From: Trematomus loennbergii
Taxonomy: Eukaryota; Chordata; Actinopteri; Perciformes; Nototheniidae
Direction: 5' to 3'
Assembly: GCA_012861695.1 (NCBI GenBank)
Contig: JAAOOA010000086.1
Span: forward strand, 23,580,403 to 23,644,402
Length of the DNA: 64,000 nt
In this document: positions 24,576 to 39,499 of the stretch, in pieces
Layout: each line of letters opens with the position of its first letter
Numbering within the stretch: the stretch's first letter is position 1
The notes under the pieces: generated by a model
Databases searched by the model: none
What the model was told of the DNA's origin: nothing
What the model saw: the letters and a program-made list of their open reading frames with translations, nothing else
Program-made: the position numbers and the translations under genes

Positions 24576-25157
24576 CAACACAGTCTCACGGCATTTCGTG
24601 TTATAGTCACGAAATTAATCTATTGATTCGTGTTCACCAACACGATTTCGCCATTTTTTTCGTGTCACACAGAACGATTTTAAAAGCAATGTAATAATAA
24701 CAAATTAGAAGGAAAAGACATTTAAAAAAATACAGATTTAAGTATTCTGACACAGAACGATTTTAGAAGCAATGCATTTCTATTGGTAGTATGTTTCGTG
24801 CCTGCACCAAATAATAACAAATTAGAAGGAAAAAAAGATGACATAAAATACAGATTTCAGTATTCTGAGGCTCTGAGCCATTTATTTTCCTCACTGACGG
24901 CAAAAAAACTCAGACATTATACAATTTAAAATAAAAGTGATAGGGTTAGGCTTAGGGTAAGATATTGAGTAAGAACATGTTTTTATGAACCACACAGCTT
25001 CTGGTCTTCCAAGACCCGACCGGACAAAAAGACGTGTTGCAGGCACGAAACATACTACCAATAGAAATACATTGCATTTAAAATCGTGTTGGTGAACACG
25101 AATCAATAGATTAATTAATTTGTGACTAATAACACGAAATGCCGTGAGACTGGGTTG
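24576..25157. mobile_element. 582-bp inverted-repeat element, 7-bp TSD
   Basis: The left end is CAACACAGTCTCACGGCATT and the right end is the inverse of CAACCCAGTCTCACGG; similarity continues for roughly 75 bp. Flanks are GGTTGGT at 24569-24575 and 25158-25164. Inside, the AACGATTTTAGAAGCAATGC arm appears twice in tandem on the left (about 24671 and 24768), one copy lacking a 40-bp piece. A second inverted pair around GGTAGTATGTTTCGTGCCTG (24786 onwards) and its complement near 25042 nests within the first. No coding capacity. Superfamily not assigned. Confidence 0.8.
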
Positions 25158-25189
25158 GGTTGGTTCCAGTTAAGTGAGACTGAGATGGT

Positions 25190-25585
25190 TAAAGGGCCCT
25201 TTTATGCATTCTCAGGTTTAATCATTGTATCTTTTGCTCTACTGGGACATGTCTCCATGCTTTAATGTTCAAAAGCTCTTTGTTCTTCTCATACTGCCTG
25301 TGCTGCAGCACCTCTTTTCACCCTCTGTCTGAAACCAGAGCCCAGTCTGCTCTGATTGGTTAGCTGGCCGGCTCTGTTCTGATTGGTCAACCACTTAAAG
25401 ATGCCCCCGCCCTTAGCCTATCAAGTACAATGTGTTGGAGCGCTAGCCAGAAACAAGAAACTTGCTCCAGAGGGCAATGGTCTGCAAAGGATTTTAGCCT
25501 TTGCAGACCATACATGCAAACAAAACATATCATACTATAGGAAAGGGAGGGGGGGGGGAGCATTATAAGGCCTCTTCAAATGACA
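25190..25585 (+). mobile_element. TTAA-type MITE family B, near full-length copy
   Basis: It begins at TTAAAGGGCCCTTTTATGCA and ends near GCATTATAAGGCCTCTTCAA, an imperfect inverted terminus. Its middle matches 11824-11960 very closely. The 3' half holds a perfect 14-bp hairpin not present in the other copies (25477-25511) and a G run at 25549-25558. Confidence 0.7.
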
Positions 25586-28500
25586 TTCACTGGTGTGAAG
25601 AGGACAAATGAATAGGCAGTTTGATGCAAGGTTGCAGTTGTCTCTCCATTTTAATTGAATTGAATTAGAGAAATTCCTTCATTTTCTAAACGTTATGTCT
25701 TTCTTCAGTTCATCAACATCTTCAACACGTGTTCCTGTGTCAAAGCACCTTAACCTGTCCTTCATAATGATGTGGCAGCACCACACATGTTATGCCCAGG
25801 TCTGGAGTATTTCCAGTTTTGTATTTTGAGTTGTTTTCCTGTCAGGCTACAAGAGAGCTGGGCAGACGAACAGTGTATGCTGGTAGAGAGTGGAGATGAA
25901 GCCATTTCTGCTTAATTATCCGCCCAAATGATTCAGCCGCAGGCCTCGTAAAGCTGATATAAAACAAGAAAGGCACTGGGAGATGGCAGATCTCTGCCAA
26001 GGCGGGTTGTATTAGTGAAATATATTGCATGTATTGGCTCCATGGTTCAGATCTACTCCAACATTTGATGGGTTCTTCCATGGTCCATGTTACGCCCTAC
26101 GCATGTTTGATATACAATCTGGAGAGTAGTTTTTTTCAATAACCCTGCTGACAAACAAACCAACACAACAGAAAACATAACCTCCTAGGGGGAGTTCTTT
26201 AAATGTACATACTGTGATGTTAGTCTTGATTTGTTTGAGTTTACTGCCATGAAGTAGATTTAACTAATAAACACTTTCTGTGCAAATTAAAACCCCCTTT
26301 TTCTCTTTAACACTATATAGTGAAGTTCCTTTGGTTACTGAGAGTGAAACCTGTGAAAGTTGTGACTCAGCCGAACAAAGCAACACTTCGGTCTAATGAA
26401 CTGTGTATTTCAGAGTCAACACCACCCTTCAGACACTGTCAACATAAATAAATGATACTTAAAGGTGAAAAAACACCAACAACATACCCTCTAGAATGTG
26501 TTTGTTTACCATTTAAACCTGCTGATGTGTTATGCTTGGAGAGGTATTGTAAAGATAAATCACATTATCTCAGACTGCGACCAAACAGCAACAAAACCCA
26601 ATTTAAAAGATAGCCCAAAACATAACAAATCAAATTAAATTAAGAGTTGATAAAGTTTACTTTGGGCACTGAATTAGTTTAATAGAAATGTGTTGATAAA
26701 AGTCAGTCTGGATTTGAAAACAGTCAGCTGTTGCGCAATTGAAAATGCATCAAAGTAGCAGCAGTTCATTAGTGAAAACATTTCAACAAGTTTCAATTTA
26801 AAAATAAACTTTGTTTATCTTCTCATTATGGTTTCTCTTGTGCCTTTTGCGAGGAACGACAATTACTCGAGCTGTACGGCTGCCAGCCTGTTGATCTATT
26901 AATGCTGGAGACTGAACATACACAAACACACGTACAGTGCATGCAAACACACACACACACAATAGCAGTGTGTTTCCGACTGCTCCGGAAGATTCCAATT
27001 ACCCGAGCTTCGATGATCAGCAGCAGCACCGCCTACTGTCAGTGTGTTAATTAAATATTCATTTTAACAATCAGCACACAGGGGCTGGTGTTTGGCAGGA
27101 TCTTGATTGCAGTTTTACAATATATATATATGTGTGTGTGCGTACATGTGCATGTGTCAGCGTGTGTCACATGCAACCTTTAAAATAAAAACCATGTGCC
27201 TCCATCTCAGTTAGTCTTTCCTTCTTATCTCTCTTTATTCTTCGTTATTTCTGTTCCCTTGCTTGTCCGGAGGCCCTGCAATTAGCGACTGCGCTCCCTC
27301 TCTCCTACGCACTGCCGAAGAGGGGCTTCACACAAGGTCGGGAGGGGGGGGGGGGGGAGGGGGGCACGGGTGATCAAGCCACAGGACAATCCCTGAGATT
27401 TCATTAAACCTCCATTTAAGGTTTCATCTGCCCCAGGGAAACATGGAGGGATGGAGGGTGGAATCTGTTCCAGAGAGGAAGGTGGAGAGAGGCGAGGGAA
27501 ACAGCAGTCGTTCGGATCTCTGATTTCCCCTGCCAAATAGAAAGGGGGGGCAGGATAGATGTTGCCTTGGCGACCACAGGTGTGCAGGCAGTGTGGAAAT
27601 GGGCATGGTGAAACACATCTCTGTTAGTGGGGGGGCTTCCTTTGACTTCAAAAAACCTCTCTCAGAAAACACAGGGGTGGATATTTTCTTTAACGGCGGA
27701 TATTTTTACCCTGATGATTCTGTTTGTGTCGGCAGGTGATCAAGCAACTGGGGCATAGATGTTAATTTAGTAAAAGCATCCATGCAATTCAGTGCCTCAA
27801 CTTTGGTGACATGCTGTGCGATGGGAACGAGGACTCGTGTGCATCAAAGGAAAGGTTATGATGCTGTTAGTGTGAGATATTCAAGCTGCATTTTCCCTTT
27901 TTTAAACCTCCAGATTCATGTAACTTGCTTCTTTCCTCTGAGCTGAACATGGCTGTTTGAAGTAATAAATTATCAATGCAAGGTTTTTTCTCCCTAAATA
28001 CCTTACACGCAGCACTGCTAGTTGAGCTCTGACACACAAACACACACACACACTGGTGTTGAGTAATTAAAAGAGCCTGTCTCTGAAGGGGTTTAACTCT
28101 CTTCTATTCTGACATAAAACACATTATTCTGACAGCCATAGCTTGCTCTTATCCCCTTGGCACACACACGCAAAGTCACTCAGACACAGCATTTAATCCA
28201 GAGGATTTCGGGTGTTTATCTTAAAGATTATTTTATAGAAGAAATGGCATTTTTTTTTACCCTCTATCGGCATTTCTTTTACAACGACACACAGCCAATG
28301 TATCCCTCATCGCAAGCGTCTATCCCTCTATGCTAATTTAATGAATGCACAGGAAGCAATGCTTCAATGCACCCAAAATGAAGCATTTCCTGTGCTAAAG
28401 AGCTGCCGGCGGCTAGCTAACCAGGGGCTAGCCGGCTCTTGATGTGCCAACGGCTCATTAGCCCGTAGCAGCAGTTTTCTTTTTGCCAAAACCAAAGGAT

Positions 28501-29591
28501 GATCCTCTTAAAAATGCAAAAGAAAACGCTTAATACATTCCCAGTTTCATAAGCAAGGCAATTTCCTTTATGTAGCGTTTCAGCAACTGTTTCATACAAA
28601 ACGCTTTTAAACAGAGCAAAAAAACACATTATATACAGAATTTTCATGACAATGGAAAACATTAAAGAGCCAGAGAATAGAAAATCAAGCTTTAACAGAT
28701 TAATACTTTAAAAAGAATGAAACCCGAGTGCGAAAAATGAATAATTATATTAAAAATGTAGTAAGAGTTGCAGCAAACCTGCTGTTTTCTGGGCGTTTGT
28801 TCCAGATATTTGGTGACACAAATATGAAATCTTAGTCCTCCATGTTAACTTTTTGGATAGTATGATTGTATTGCATATTGAAGAAAAAACAAAAAAGTGA
28901 ATGTTCTTCTTCTTCTGTGTTATCTCTGATGCATTGGTGACCCCTGTGGTGAAAGTAGACCAGTTTAAAACACACGTCTTACGGATGGTTTTGAATGCCT
29001 TCAGGCTCCTTTCAATCTTACATTGTTCAATACCGATGTATTCCAGTACAGTGTGCTCTGGTTACTTCAGTGTACAGTGAGCAATAGTGAGAGTGTGATG
29101 AACCCATGATAAGGAGGTAGGAGGTTGTGTAAATGAACATGAATAATGCATGGGCCTCCTTTGGGTGGCTGGCAGCTGCCTTTGAGGAGCCTGTCTTAAA
29201 AGTGGCACTCTCAGCTTGACGCACACGCAAACTTTCCCATGCTGTGCTATGTGAAGTGAATACAGAACGGGGATATGTGGCACCGGAGTCCTGCTGAGAG
29301 GCATATATTTTGAAAAGCAAGAGGAGATGGCATGAAACGCAGCGGTGGCATTGTACATTTGAAGTACAGTGAGAATACATGCTCTCAAGTGCCACGACAT
29401 CAATAGTGCAGCACATTCTCTGGTGAATTTGTACATGCACTGCAATGCTTTGTCTGGATCATGAAATAGTTTGTTTTTGGCTCGGAGTTCTGCATGTATG
29501 ATTGCTGAATGTTTGCACACATGTCTGAACTGGATTTTCTGTAGAGATGCAGATGTTTTGAATAGCTTTTAGGGCTAAAGGGTACATCTTG
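25586..29591. other. Non-coding stretch, nothing firmly recognised
   Basis: Contains a G homopolymer of 14 bp at 27344-27357 and a TA-then-TG run at about 27119-27140. The 28400-28470 segment is rich in GCTAGC and CCGGC motifs. Open frames up to 152 codons on the minus strand (29062-29520) overlap one another in two frames and show no domain. No exon or complete repeat is supported over these 4 kb. Confidence 0.4.
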
Positions 29592-29699
29592 TAAAGAGGA
29601 CATATTATACTCATTTTCAGGTTGTACTTTGTGCCTCTACTGGGACATGTTTTCATGCTATATATTCCAAAAGGGCTTCATTTTTCTTAATCTGCAGAA

Positions 29700-30166
29700 A
29701 CCTCTTTCAGGTCTAAAACCACCAGACTCAGGGACAGTTTCATTCCTCAGGTCATAAGACATTACTTGTTACTTGTTAGACACTTTTATCCAAAGACATT
29801 TCGGTTGAAGTGTCTTGCCCAGGGACACAACGACAAGCTGACTGCAGTGGGGTTTGAACCTGTGACCCCCTGATCGAACACCTACGGACAACCCACTACG
29901 CCAACAGCTCCCAGACTGTTAAGCGCCTGAACTTTGAAACAACATCCATAACATTCATCTGTTTGCAAACTACAAATTATTTGTCTAATATATCATATTG
30001 CAATTACTTGTATATAGACTCTCCTTGCAATATTTCTATTGGATTTACTTGCACTATTGTATCTGTTTTATTGTTGCACTGTTGGAGGAGCCTGTGACCT
30101 AAGAGTTTGATTGATCATATATACACTATGTACAAATGACAATAAAAGCCTTGAACCTTGAACCTT
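29700..30166 (+). mobile_element. LINE 3' tail, relative of the 18.2-kb copy, with SINE inside
   Basis: It starts at the codons for KTTRLRDSFIP-like residues, equivalent to the RTKTSRHLNSFFP region of the 18.2-kb LINE. After the SINE come a UTR, an AATAAA near 30140 and a tail of CCTTGAA units. Only the last few codons of the protein survive. Confidence 0.7.
29761..29912 (-). mobile_element. tRNA-derived SINE, reverse orientation
   Basis: Read on the minus strand it begins GGGAGCTGTTGGCGTAGTGG (A box at about 29893-29903), has a B box GGTTCAAACC at 29851-29860, and ends with the ACTTTTATCCAAAG-type tail seen in many fish SINEs. AGAC on both sides may be the remnant of its target duplication. 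It split the LINE tail after AGGTCATAAGAC. Confidence 0.75.
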
Positions 30167-30377
30167 AGAGAGCCAAAAATAGATTTGAACTCAAAGACAA
30201 ACACAGCTTATAGTATATTTGTGTAGGCATATAAAGCCTATATACAATATTGCGTTTTCATAAGAGTTATTGTGAATCGGGGAAATAGAGTGATTTATGG
30301 TGACATTTTTAGTTTTTAGTGATTGGTCAACCGCCTATAGATTTCTTTCCCCTTAGCGAATCACGTACAATTTTTTG

Positions 30378-30665
30378 ATTTGATTTGATTCGATTTATTT
30401 TGAATGTGTAAAACAATAATACAAACATTTAACATGAGAACTAGTATACAATACACAATGTCAAAATGATATACAAAAATATGACTGATCTAAATGATGT
30501 ATAAACAAATAATCTACTTAATTACACATCCGAAAAGGGGTGGGAAGAAGTTTACACTTATTTAATCCCACCCCTTCCCCCAAAAACTAAATGACTAACA
30601 TATATATAATTTTTTTTCTTAAAGAAATACATTTGTTATTGAAAAACTAAAAAACAAAACAAAAG
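30378..30665 (-). mobile_element. LINE 3' UTR fragment with AAATC tail
   Basis: Flanked by CAATTTTTTG (30368-30377) and CAATGTTTTG (30666-30675), a 10-bp target duplication with one mismatch. The uninterrupted family sequence at 25.43 kb reads GTACAATGTGTTGG at this position. On the minus strand the fragment ends AATAAATCGAATC followed by AAATC repeats. There is no coding part. Confidence 0.75.
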
Positions 30666-30853
30666 CAATGTTTTGGCGCGCTAGCCAATAGACGTGTGAT
30701 CGTTACATAGTGATGTCAATATGTTACCGAAGTAAACAAAACAGTCCTATGGAGGCGTTTTCAAGCAGGCTAGCATTTGTAGACCATTTACATGCACAAC
30801 CTATATAACACACTACAGGAAAGATAAAACCCCAAAAGTATAGCATAATACAA

Positions 30854-31333
30854 AAGATGGGGTTCCAGAGACTTGGTTGGAGAATGTTAGCCGAGGAGCA
30901 TTGGAGCCATTTGTGGTGGACCAACAACATTTCTGTCATTCGTGATCCATTAGGGTCATGTTCAGTGAGTCTGTTTTTGAGTTTCTGCCCCCCCATTTGC
31001 AATGAATCACTTTGTGCAGCACTAACGGGAGATTTTTAGATACAGAGTGACTCAGAAACCTGGCTTCTCAGTCGGTCAGTCACTCTCTAATGTTTGGCTG
31101 GGAGCACCTGGGGGAGAGCATCTGTGTGTCCAAACAGGAAGCCTGTCCCAGTGCTTTCCATTGTGATTGCTTGGCCTCTGCCTTGTTGTCATGGAAACAT
31201 CATTGTTTCTGTGTCTTTGGCAGTGTACGAAATCACTCCTTTGTTATTTGCTCCATCTTGAATAAATATGACACAATCTAGTGTTGACCCTGCAGTAAAA
31301 CACATCAAACATTATCATTTTGTTAGTACATCT
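30854..31333. other. Non-coding spacer
   Basis: No repeat or exon recognised; three short overlapping open frames only. Confidence 0.4.
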
Positions 31334-31489
31334 CGGTGTTGTAGTCAAGTCACCAATTCTAGTCACTCTCTAGTCCCCACTGTTCGACTCAGAGTCCAAG
31401 TCTGAGTCACCTAGGAAGAGTGCTAGTCATCATTACCTGTCCAATTCACAAGTCCCGGAAATCTGCAGGACTCGAGTACTCCATGTCTG
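31334..31489. mobile_element. Compact hAT-like element (156 bp), short family form
   Basis: Flanked by GTACATCT at 31326-31333 and 31490-31497, a perfect 8-bp duplication. It begins CGGTGTTGTAGTCAAGTCAC and ends GTACTCCATGTCTG. Ends and internal landmarks (CACCAATTC, CACCTAGG, TCATCATTACCTGT) are shared in order with the 583-bp element at 39500. Non-coding. Confidence 0.85.
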
Positions 31490-31497
31490 GTACATCT

Positions 31498-32233
31498 TCA
31501 TATCATTAAGTGTGGCATACTGGTCAATTCACATAAACGCAAAGCATACTGCTACTTGCGTTTAAACAGTGTTTCTGCTATGGACAGGGACATTTGGAAA
31601 TGTAAGAAGAGGCTACTCATGATCTACTTTAAATGTCTTAAACGTTATTATTCAAAATAATTGTTCAGTATAAAAGCCTATATCTTATAATTTTAAGATA
31701 TAGGCATCTACTGCAGGCATTATATTTCAACTGATCAAAGAAAAGAGCCATTTTTAAACATTAAAGCTGTGTAGGACTCCCCCTGCATGTAAAGCACTCA
31801 AAAGATGAACGGATATGAAAAATCACATTCAATTGTGTCAGTGCTAAGTCTGATTTGACAACAAAAGCTTAGAGCTAAATAAGCAAATAGGGCAGACTTT
31901 TATTAAAGGGGATAGGCATCCGGCAGCGCAGCATCAACTCTGTTTTGACAGGAATTTTTTGAAACACTCAGATTGAATACATGAATATAAACAGACACTG
32001 TGACAGCTGGCAAGGAATTTTGAGATGGAACAGAGAATGTGTTCGGCAGGAAATGAAATGCTGCCTCGACTGATGTTTTCCTCTCACACCGTGCATGAGC
32101 AGAGTCAAATTCTGACGCTTTAGGCCTCCCCTCCCTTCTCTAGAATCGTAGCTGCTATTGTTGCGAATGGAGGTTCACAGCCAAATGACGGCACATGTCA
32201 AATAAAGACAAGAAAAAGTAGGAGAGGTTTAAC
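31498..32233. other. Non-coding spacer
   Basis: AT-rich with a near-palindromic TATCTTATAATTTTAAGATATA segment around 31681-31702; otherwise nothing recognised. Confidence 0.4.
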
Positions 32234-32517
32234 TTAAAGGTCACCTATTATGCAAAATCCACTTTTTCATGTCTTTTCTACATCAACATGTGTCCCCTCT
32301 GTGTAAAGAGATTCTGAAAGTTTCAGGAACAAAGATTCTCTCTCTTTTTGTCCTGATCCATTTATATAAAAACCTGTCTGAAAATGAGCTGATCAGATTT
32401 TAGCCACTTTATGATGTCATAACGATTTATTGGCTTGTCCATTAGCCAATCACCAACCAAGGTAACCCCCCCCCCCCCCCCCACCTTATCACCTGAATCT
32501 CCTCCTAGAGCACCATT

Positions 32518-35210
32518 AGCCGCGTTCACACCGGAGTACTTTCACCGTACTTTCGCGTTTAGTTCCGTGAGTACCCCTTATGTCGCGTTCACACCAAAAA
32601 TCGTACTTAATCTCGGGTACTTTTACCCCCATTTTTAGAGCCAGCTCAGAGAGCGTACTTTTCTGTGGGTGAAAAGTGCCCCAGTGCTGATTGGCTGGGC
32701 GAATTGCAAACCACGCCCCGTAGAACTGTGGAAATGTTGTGTAGAGCCGCCATTGTTTTGCCTCACTACAAAATCCCGACGGAGCGTTGGGTTTGTTTTT
32801 GAAAGCAGTTATGGCAAGCATCAAGAAATGATGAGGAGGTGTCGGCGCCTCTGGAGATCTACCGAGGATGTGACCCAGGGAATGCTACTGAAGCCAGTTC
32901 AGTAGCTTTCACTCGACCTGGGAATGTGCACAGCCCCACGGCACACACCGGCTAAAAATAAAGAAACTCGGGCAGGACTACAAACGGCGGATTCAGTGGC
33001 CAACGATGACGACCACGACGAAGGTAAAATCAACTACATGCACTGGGGTTTTAATCTGCACAATAATGGTCTCAGATGTACTTTTATTTGCTCAGTAGAT
33101 CAAGCTAGCCATGCTAGGCGGAATAGGCTAACACCGGCCCCGAGCTAGCTACATCTAGCTAGCTAGATATTCTCTGCTGTATGAAAACGTTTTGACTTGT
33201 GAATAACTGTGTAGTGTTTCTGTAATTTGCTTCACTAACTCATGGCACTAATCGTCTGTTTCAGGCGAGGATGGACAACTCTCGGGATTGGAAACAAGCG
33301 AGCTTTGCATTCTAGATCACAGCGCTTCCTCGCCCCCCTTACCAGCAACCAAACGCAAAGGTACACACACTGTAACTTTGTCTTGAAAGAACGTTACGCA
33401 TCGAACTGATGTTCACAATCATGTTTATTTCCTTCTTGGTACAATTATGAAACAGCGTGAAAACGTATTCGCCAAGACCGGCATTTACAAATGTCTCACA
33501 CAAACATTGTAAACATCAGGGCTAGAGGTCACATGACTTCCGGTACGAAAACTTGCCTCAACAAATTAAACAAAATTCAAGCATACATGAAGCACAATCC
33601 TCCGTGTTTGAACCTCTTAAATCGCTGCATAGCCGATTTATTTGGACTGGATTATCCCAGAGAGGCTAAACATTCTTTATAACACAGTTTGAGATTTGTG
33701 AAACCTTAATTCTATTTGTGAAAATACCAAAAAAACATTCCTAGTATGTTGTAAAACTACATGGCGACTAAACAGATCTTGTATCTTGCTTATTTTCCCC
33801 TCATAGGAAAGCGGACACGGGATGCGAATTTCTTTGACACCGCCCAGGCGTTGGAGGACCGGCGTGCCGTGGTGAAAGAGTCTATGCACGGGGATCAGAT
33901 GGTGCTGTTCACCAAGGCCCAGGAAACGGAGGACAAGATGCTCACCAGTTCATTTTATATTATTGTTATTACTGTTATTATATAGTCTTGATACAACTGA
34001 CACTTTATTTTATATTGATAATGTTAATTTACATGTACAACTTCTATTTTATTTACATTAAAAATGTGAACTTCTATTTACTGTTAAACAGATCCTGTAT
34101 CTTGCTTATTTCTCCTGACACTTTATCTTTAGTGACCGTAGCATCCTATACATCACATGCAAGTGATTATTCTGATACCATCATGTTTCATCGGTTATAA
34201 ACTGGCAAAGCTTTATTTGTCATTTATTTATCATCAATGTTGCAACCTTGTGGAGGAATGGCAGGGGCACATACACAAATATGATAATTTAATAATTTTA
34301 AATGTTTTTATGATTGTCCTCTGAGGAGGACATGGGGATTTGCAAACTTTTAATTCCCCCCCCCATTTTACACAACACAAAATGGAGTCCACTATGGGCC
34401 GAAACTAACATGTATGTTTGCATAGTGTTTATGGCAGACGGATGCAGTGGGTCTCAGGAAGATATATAATAAAGGTGGGTTTGCTGCTGAGACTCCCTAC
34501 AGCTGGGACAGTTTATTTTATATTGTTATTACTGTTATGACTTTATTTTATATAATGTTTACTGACATGTACAACTGACACTTTATTTACATTTAAAATT
34601 GTTCTATTTAATGTTATGTCTTGAGAGTGCAATAAAGAAAACCGACATGGCGATAAACAGATCCTGTATCAGCCATCCTACGGTGAAACATGGCAATCAT
34701 GTGTGCTTTCCGTCGGCCAATCCTTTTCCTAAAGCTTTTGAACTGCCTTTGATGCTGAAGAAACTTTGCGATTATAGCATTCGACGTGTGCGGCTCCGGA
34801 TTTTTGTCGGACGCCTAATAGGCTCAGGCTCTGGCCGCATTAACGAAGTTACACAGCTGTATAACATGAGCACAAACAGCTCGACTCCATCTCCATCATG
34901 TCTGAGGTCGGAAGGTAAACAACAGACAGTATACGCGGGAAGTTTTTCTTCTTCTCTTGTTTTGTAGCGGATTGCAAACAACTTTAAGGTGCTTACCGCC
35001 ACCTACTGTACTGTGAAGTGGTTTGTGGCCTGCCAGTAAAGCCAACGCAGAAGAAGAAGAAGTGACGTCAGCGGCTCATTTGCGTAATCTTCCCTCAGGG
35101 AAAAGTACTCCGGTGTGAACGCGATCTGTACTAAGTGCCCTGGGGTTAAAAGCGCCAGGGCTCTTAGTGCCGGAACTAAGTACAGGAAAGTACTTGGTGT
35201 GAACGCGGCT
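32518..35210 (+). mobile_element. 2.7-kb PIF/Harbinger-like transposon, probably non-autonomous
   Basis: The left end is AGCCGCGTTCACACCGGAGT, and the right end inverted is AGCCGCGTTCACACCAAGTA, flanked by ATT at 32515-32517 and 35211-35213. A second GCGTTCACACC motif lies just inside each end (32585 and about 35110). GCGTTCACACC-type termini with a 3-bp duplication are characteristic of Harbinger elements in fish. One three-exon frame survives. No transposase with a recognisable DDE domain is readable. A CAGATCCTGTATCTTGC segment and its AT-rich neighbour recur at 33775, 34090 and 34660, suggesting internal duplication. Confidence 0.75.
32924..33985 (+). CDS. Three-exon frame in the Harbinger-like element, possible accessory protein
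   Basis: Exons at 32924-33023, 33265-33360 and 33807-33985 join through GT-AG junctions, each in phase 1, into an open frame of 124 codons. The joined product has an acidic stretch (NDDDHDEGEDG) spanning exons 1-2, a basic nuclear-signal-like TKRKGKRTR spanning exons 2-3, then a helical, charged segment (ALEDRRAVVKESMHGDQM). Harbinger elements normally encode a transposase plus a Myb/SANT-like protein with a charged C-terminus. This may be the C-terminal part of the latter, with the Myb domain missing or upstream (an in-frame stop lies at 32903-32905). The last eight or so residues look read-through. It may not be functional, and the start codon is the weakest part. Confidence 0.4.
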
Positions 35211-35445
35211 ATTGTGTTCTTTGTAACCAAATATCTCTCAGAGGGGCGTGGGGAGTGGCTCCTTATTTTCATCTGAAGTAACAGACAGAGAATCAGCACT
35301 TTGAAACAGGGCTGAAACAGAGGGGATTATGGGATGCTGCAATGATCTGTTTGGTATTACGAGCCAAACACTTCAGAGACATGTTTTATATATATCTGAG
35401 AGCTATAATATATTGATGAAAAACAGTATAATAGGGGACCTTTAA

Positions 35446-39189
<3,744 letters not shown>

Positions 39190-39374
39190 GAATCCCAGCA
39201 AGAATGTTTTTTAGCATACTTTTATTTATGTTACTGTTTTTTATTCTAGTGTATGCTTTTTTGTATTGCCATGTCTTTTTTTTATAGCGTGTCTTTATTA
39301 CTTCCATGCCTCATGCAAAGCACTTTTCAGTACCTTGCTGAAAGGGCTGTACAAATATAAACTTTATTAACCAA
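39190..39374 (+). mobile_element. LINE 3' tail fragment
   Basis: The sequence GCAAAGCACTTTTCAGTACC followed by GGGCTGTACAAATATAAACTTTATTA is the generic end of several fish LINE families (a CACTTT...CTRTAYAAATAAA motif). Related tails are at 53050 and, inverted, at 63350. No coding sequence remains. Confidence 0.55.
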
Positions 39375-39499
39375 ACTGAATTTCTGTTTATGTTGATTCA
39401 ATCCCTGAAATTGTAATTGCTTTATTTATTATTCATTATCTCATTTTTGTTCCTTGGTGCCTAGTATTATGGTTATTGCTTTTAACTCTAGCTACATTG

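Larger units (their letters stand above)
29592..30853 (+). mobile_element. MITE family B copy carrying nested retroelement insertions
   Basis: The 5' part (TAAAGAGGACATATTATACT and TCTACTGGGACATGTTTTCA) matches the family copy at 25.2 kb. The GTGATTGGTCAACCGC, GCGCTAGCCAATAGACG and TAGACCATTTACATGCAC blocks from 30315 on match both other copies. It is interrupted at about 29700-30166 by a LINE tail (itself holding a SINE) and at 30378-30665 by another LINE tail. The sequence between 30167 and 30314 is not clearly from this family. Confidence 0.65.
32238..35441. mobile_element. TTAA-flanked MITE split by a PIF/Harbinger-like element
   Basis: The outer termini are AGGTCACCTATTATGC at 32238 and the inverse of AGGTCCCCTATTATAC at 35441, flanked by TTAA (32234-32237 and 35442-35445). 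Once the inner element is removed this MITE is about 510 bp, similar in size and termini to the copies at 6.9 and 58.3 kb but of a different subfamily. A C homopolymer of 17 bp sits at 32466-32482. Confidence 0.8.

Noticed and set aside
29062..29520. Two overlapping minus-strand frames of 137 and 152 codons
   Set aside because: Different frames of the same DNA, Ser/His-rich without domain or splice context; likely chance.
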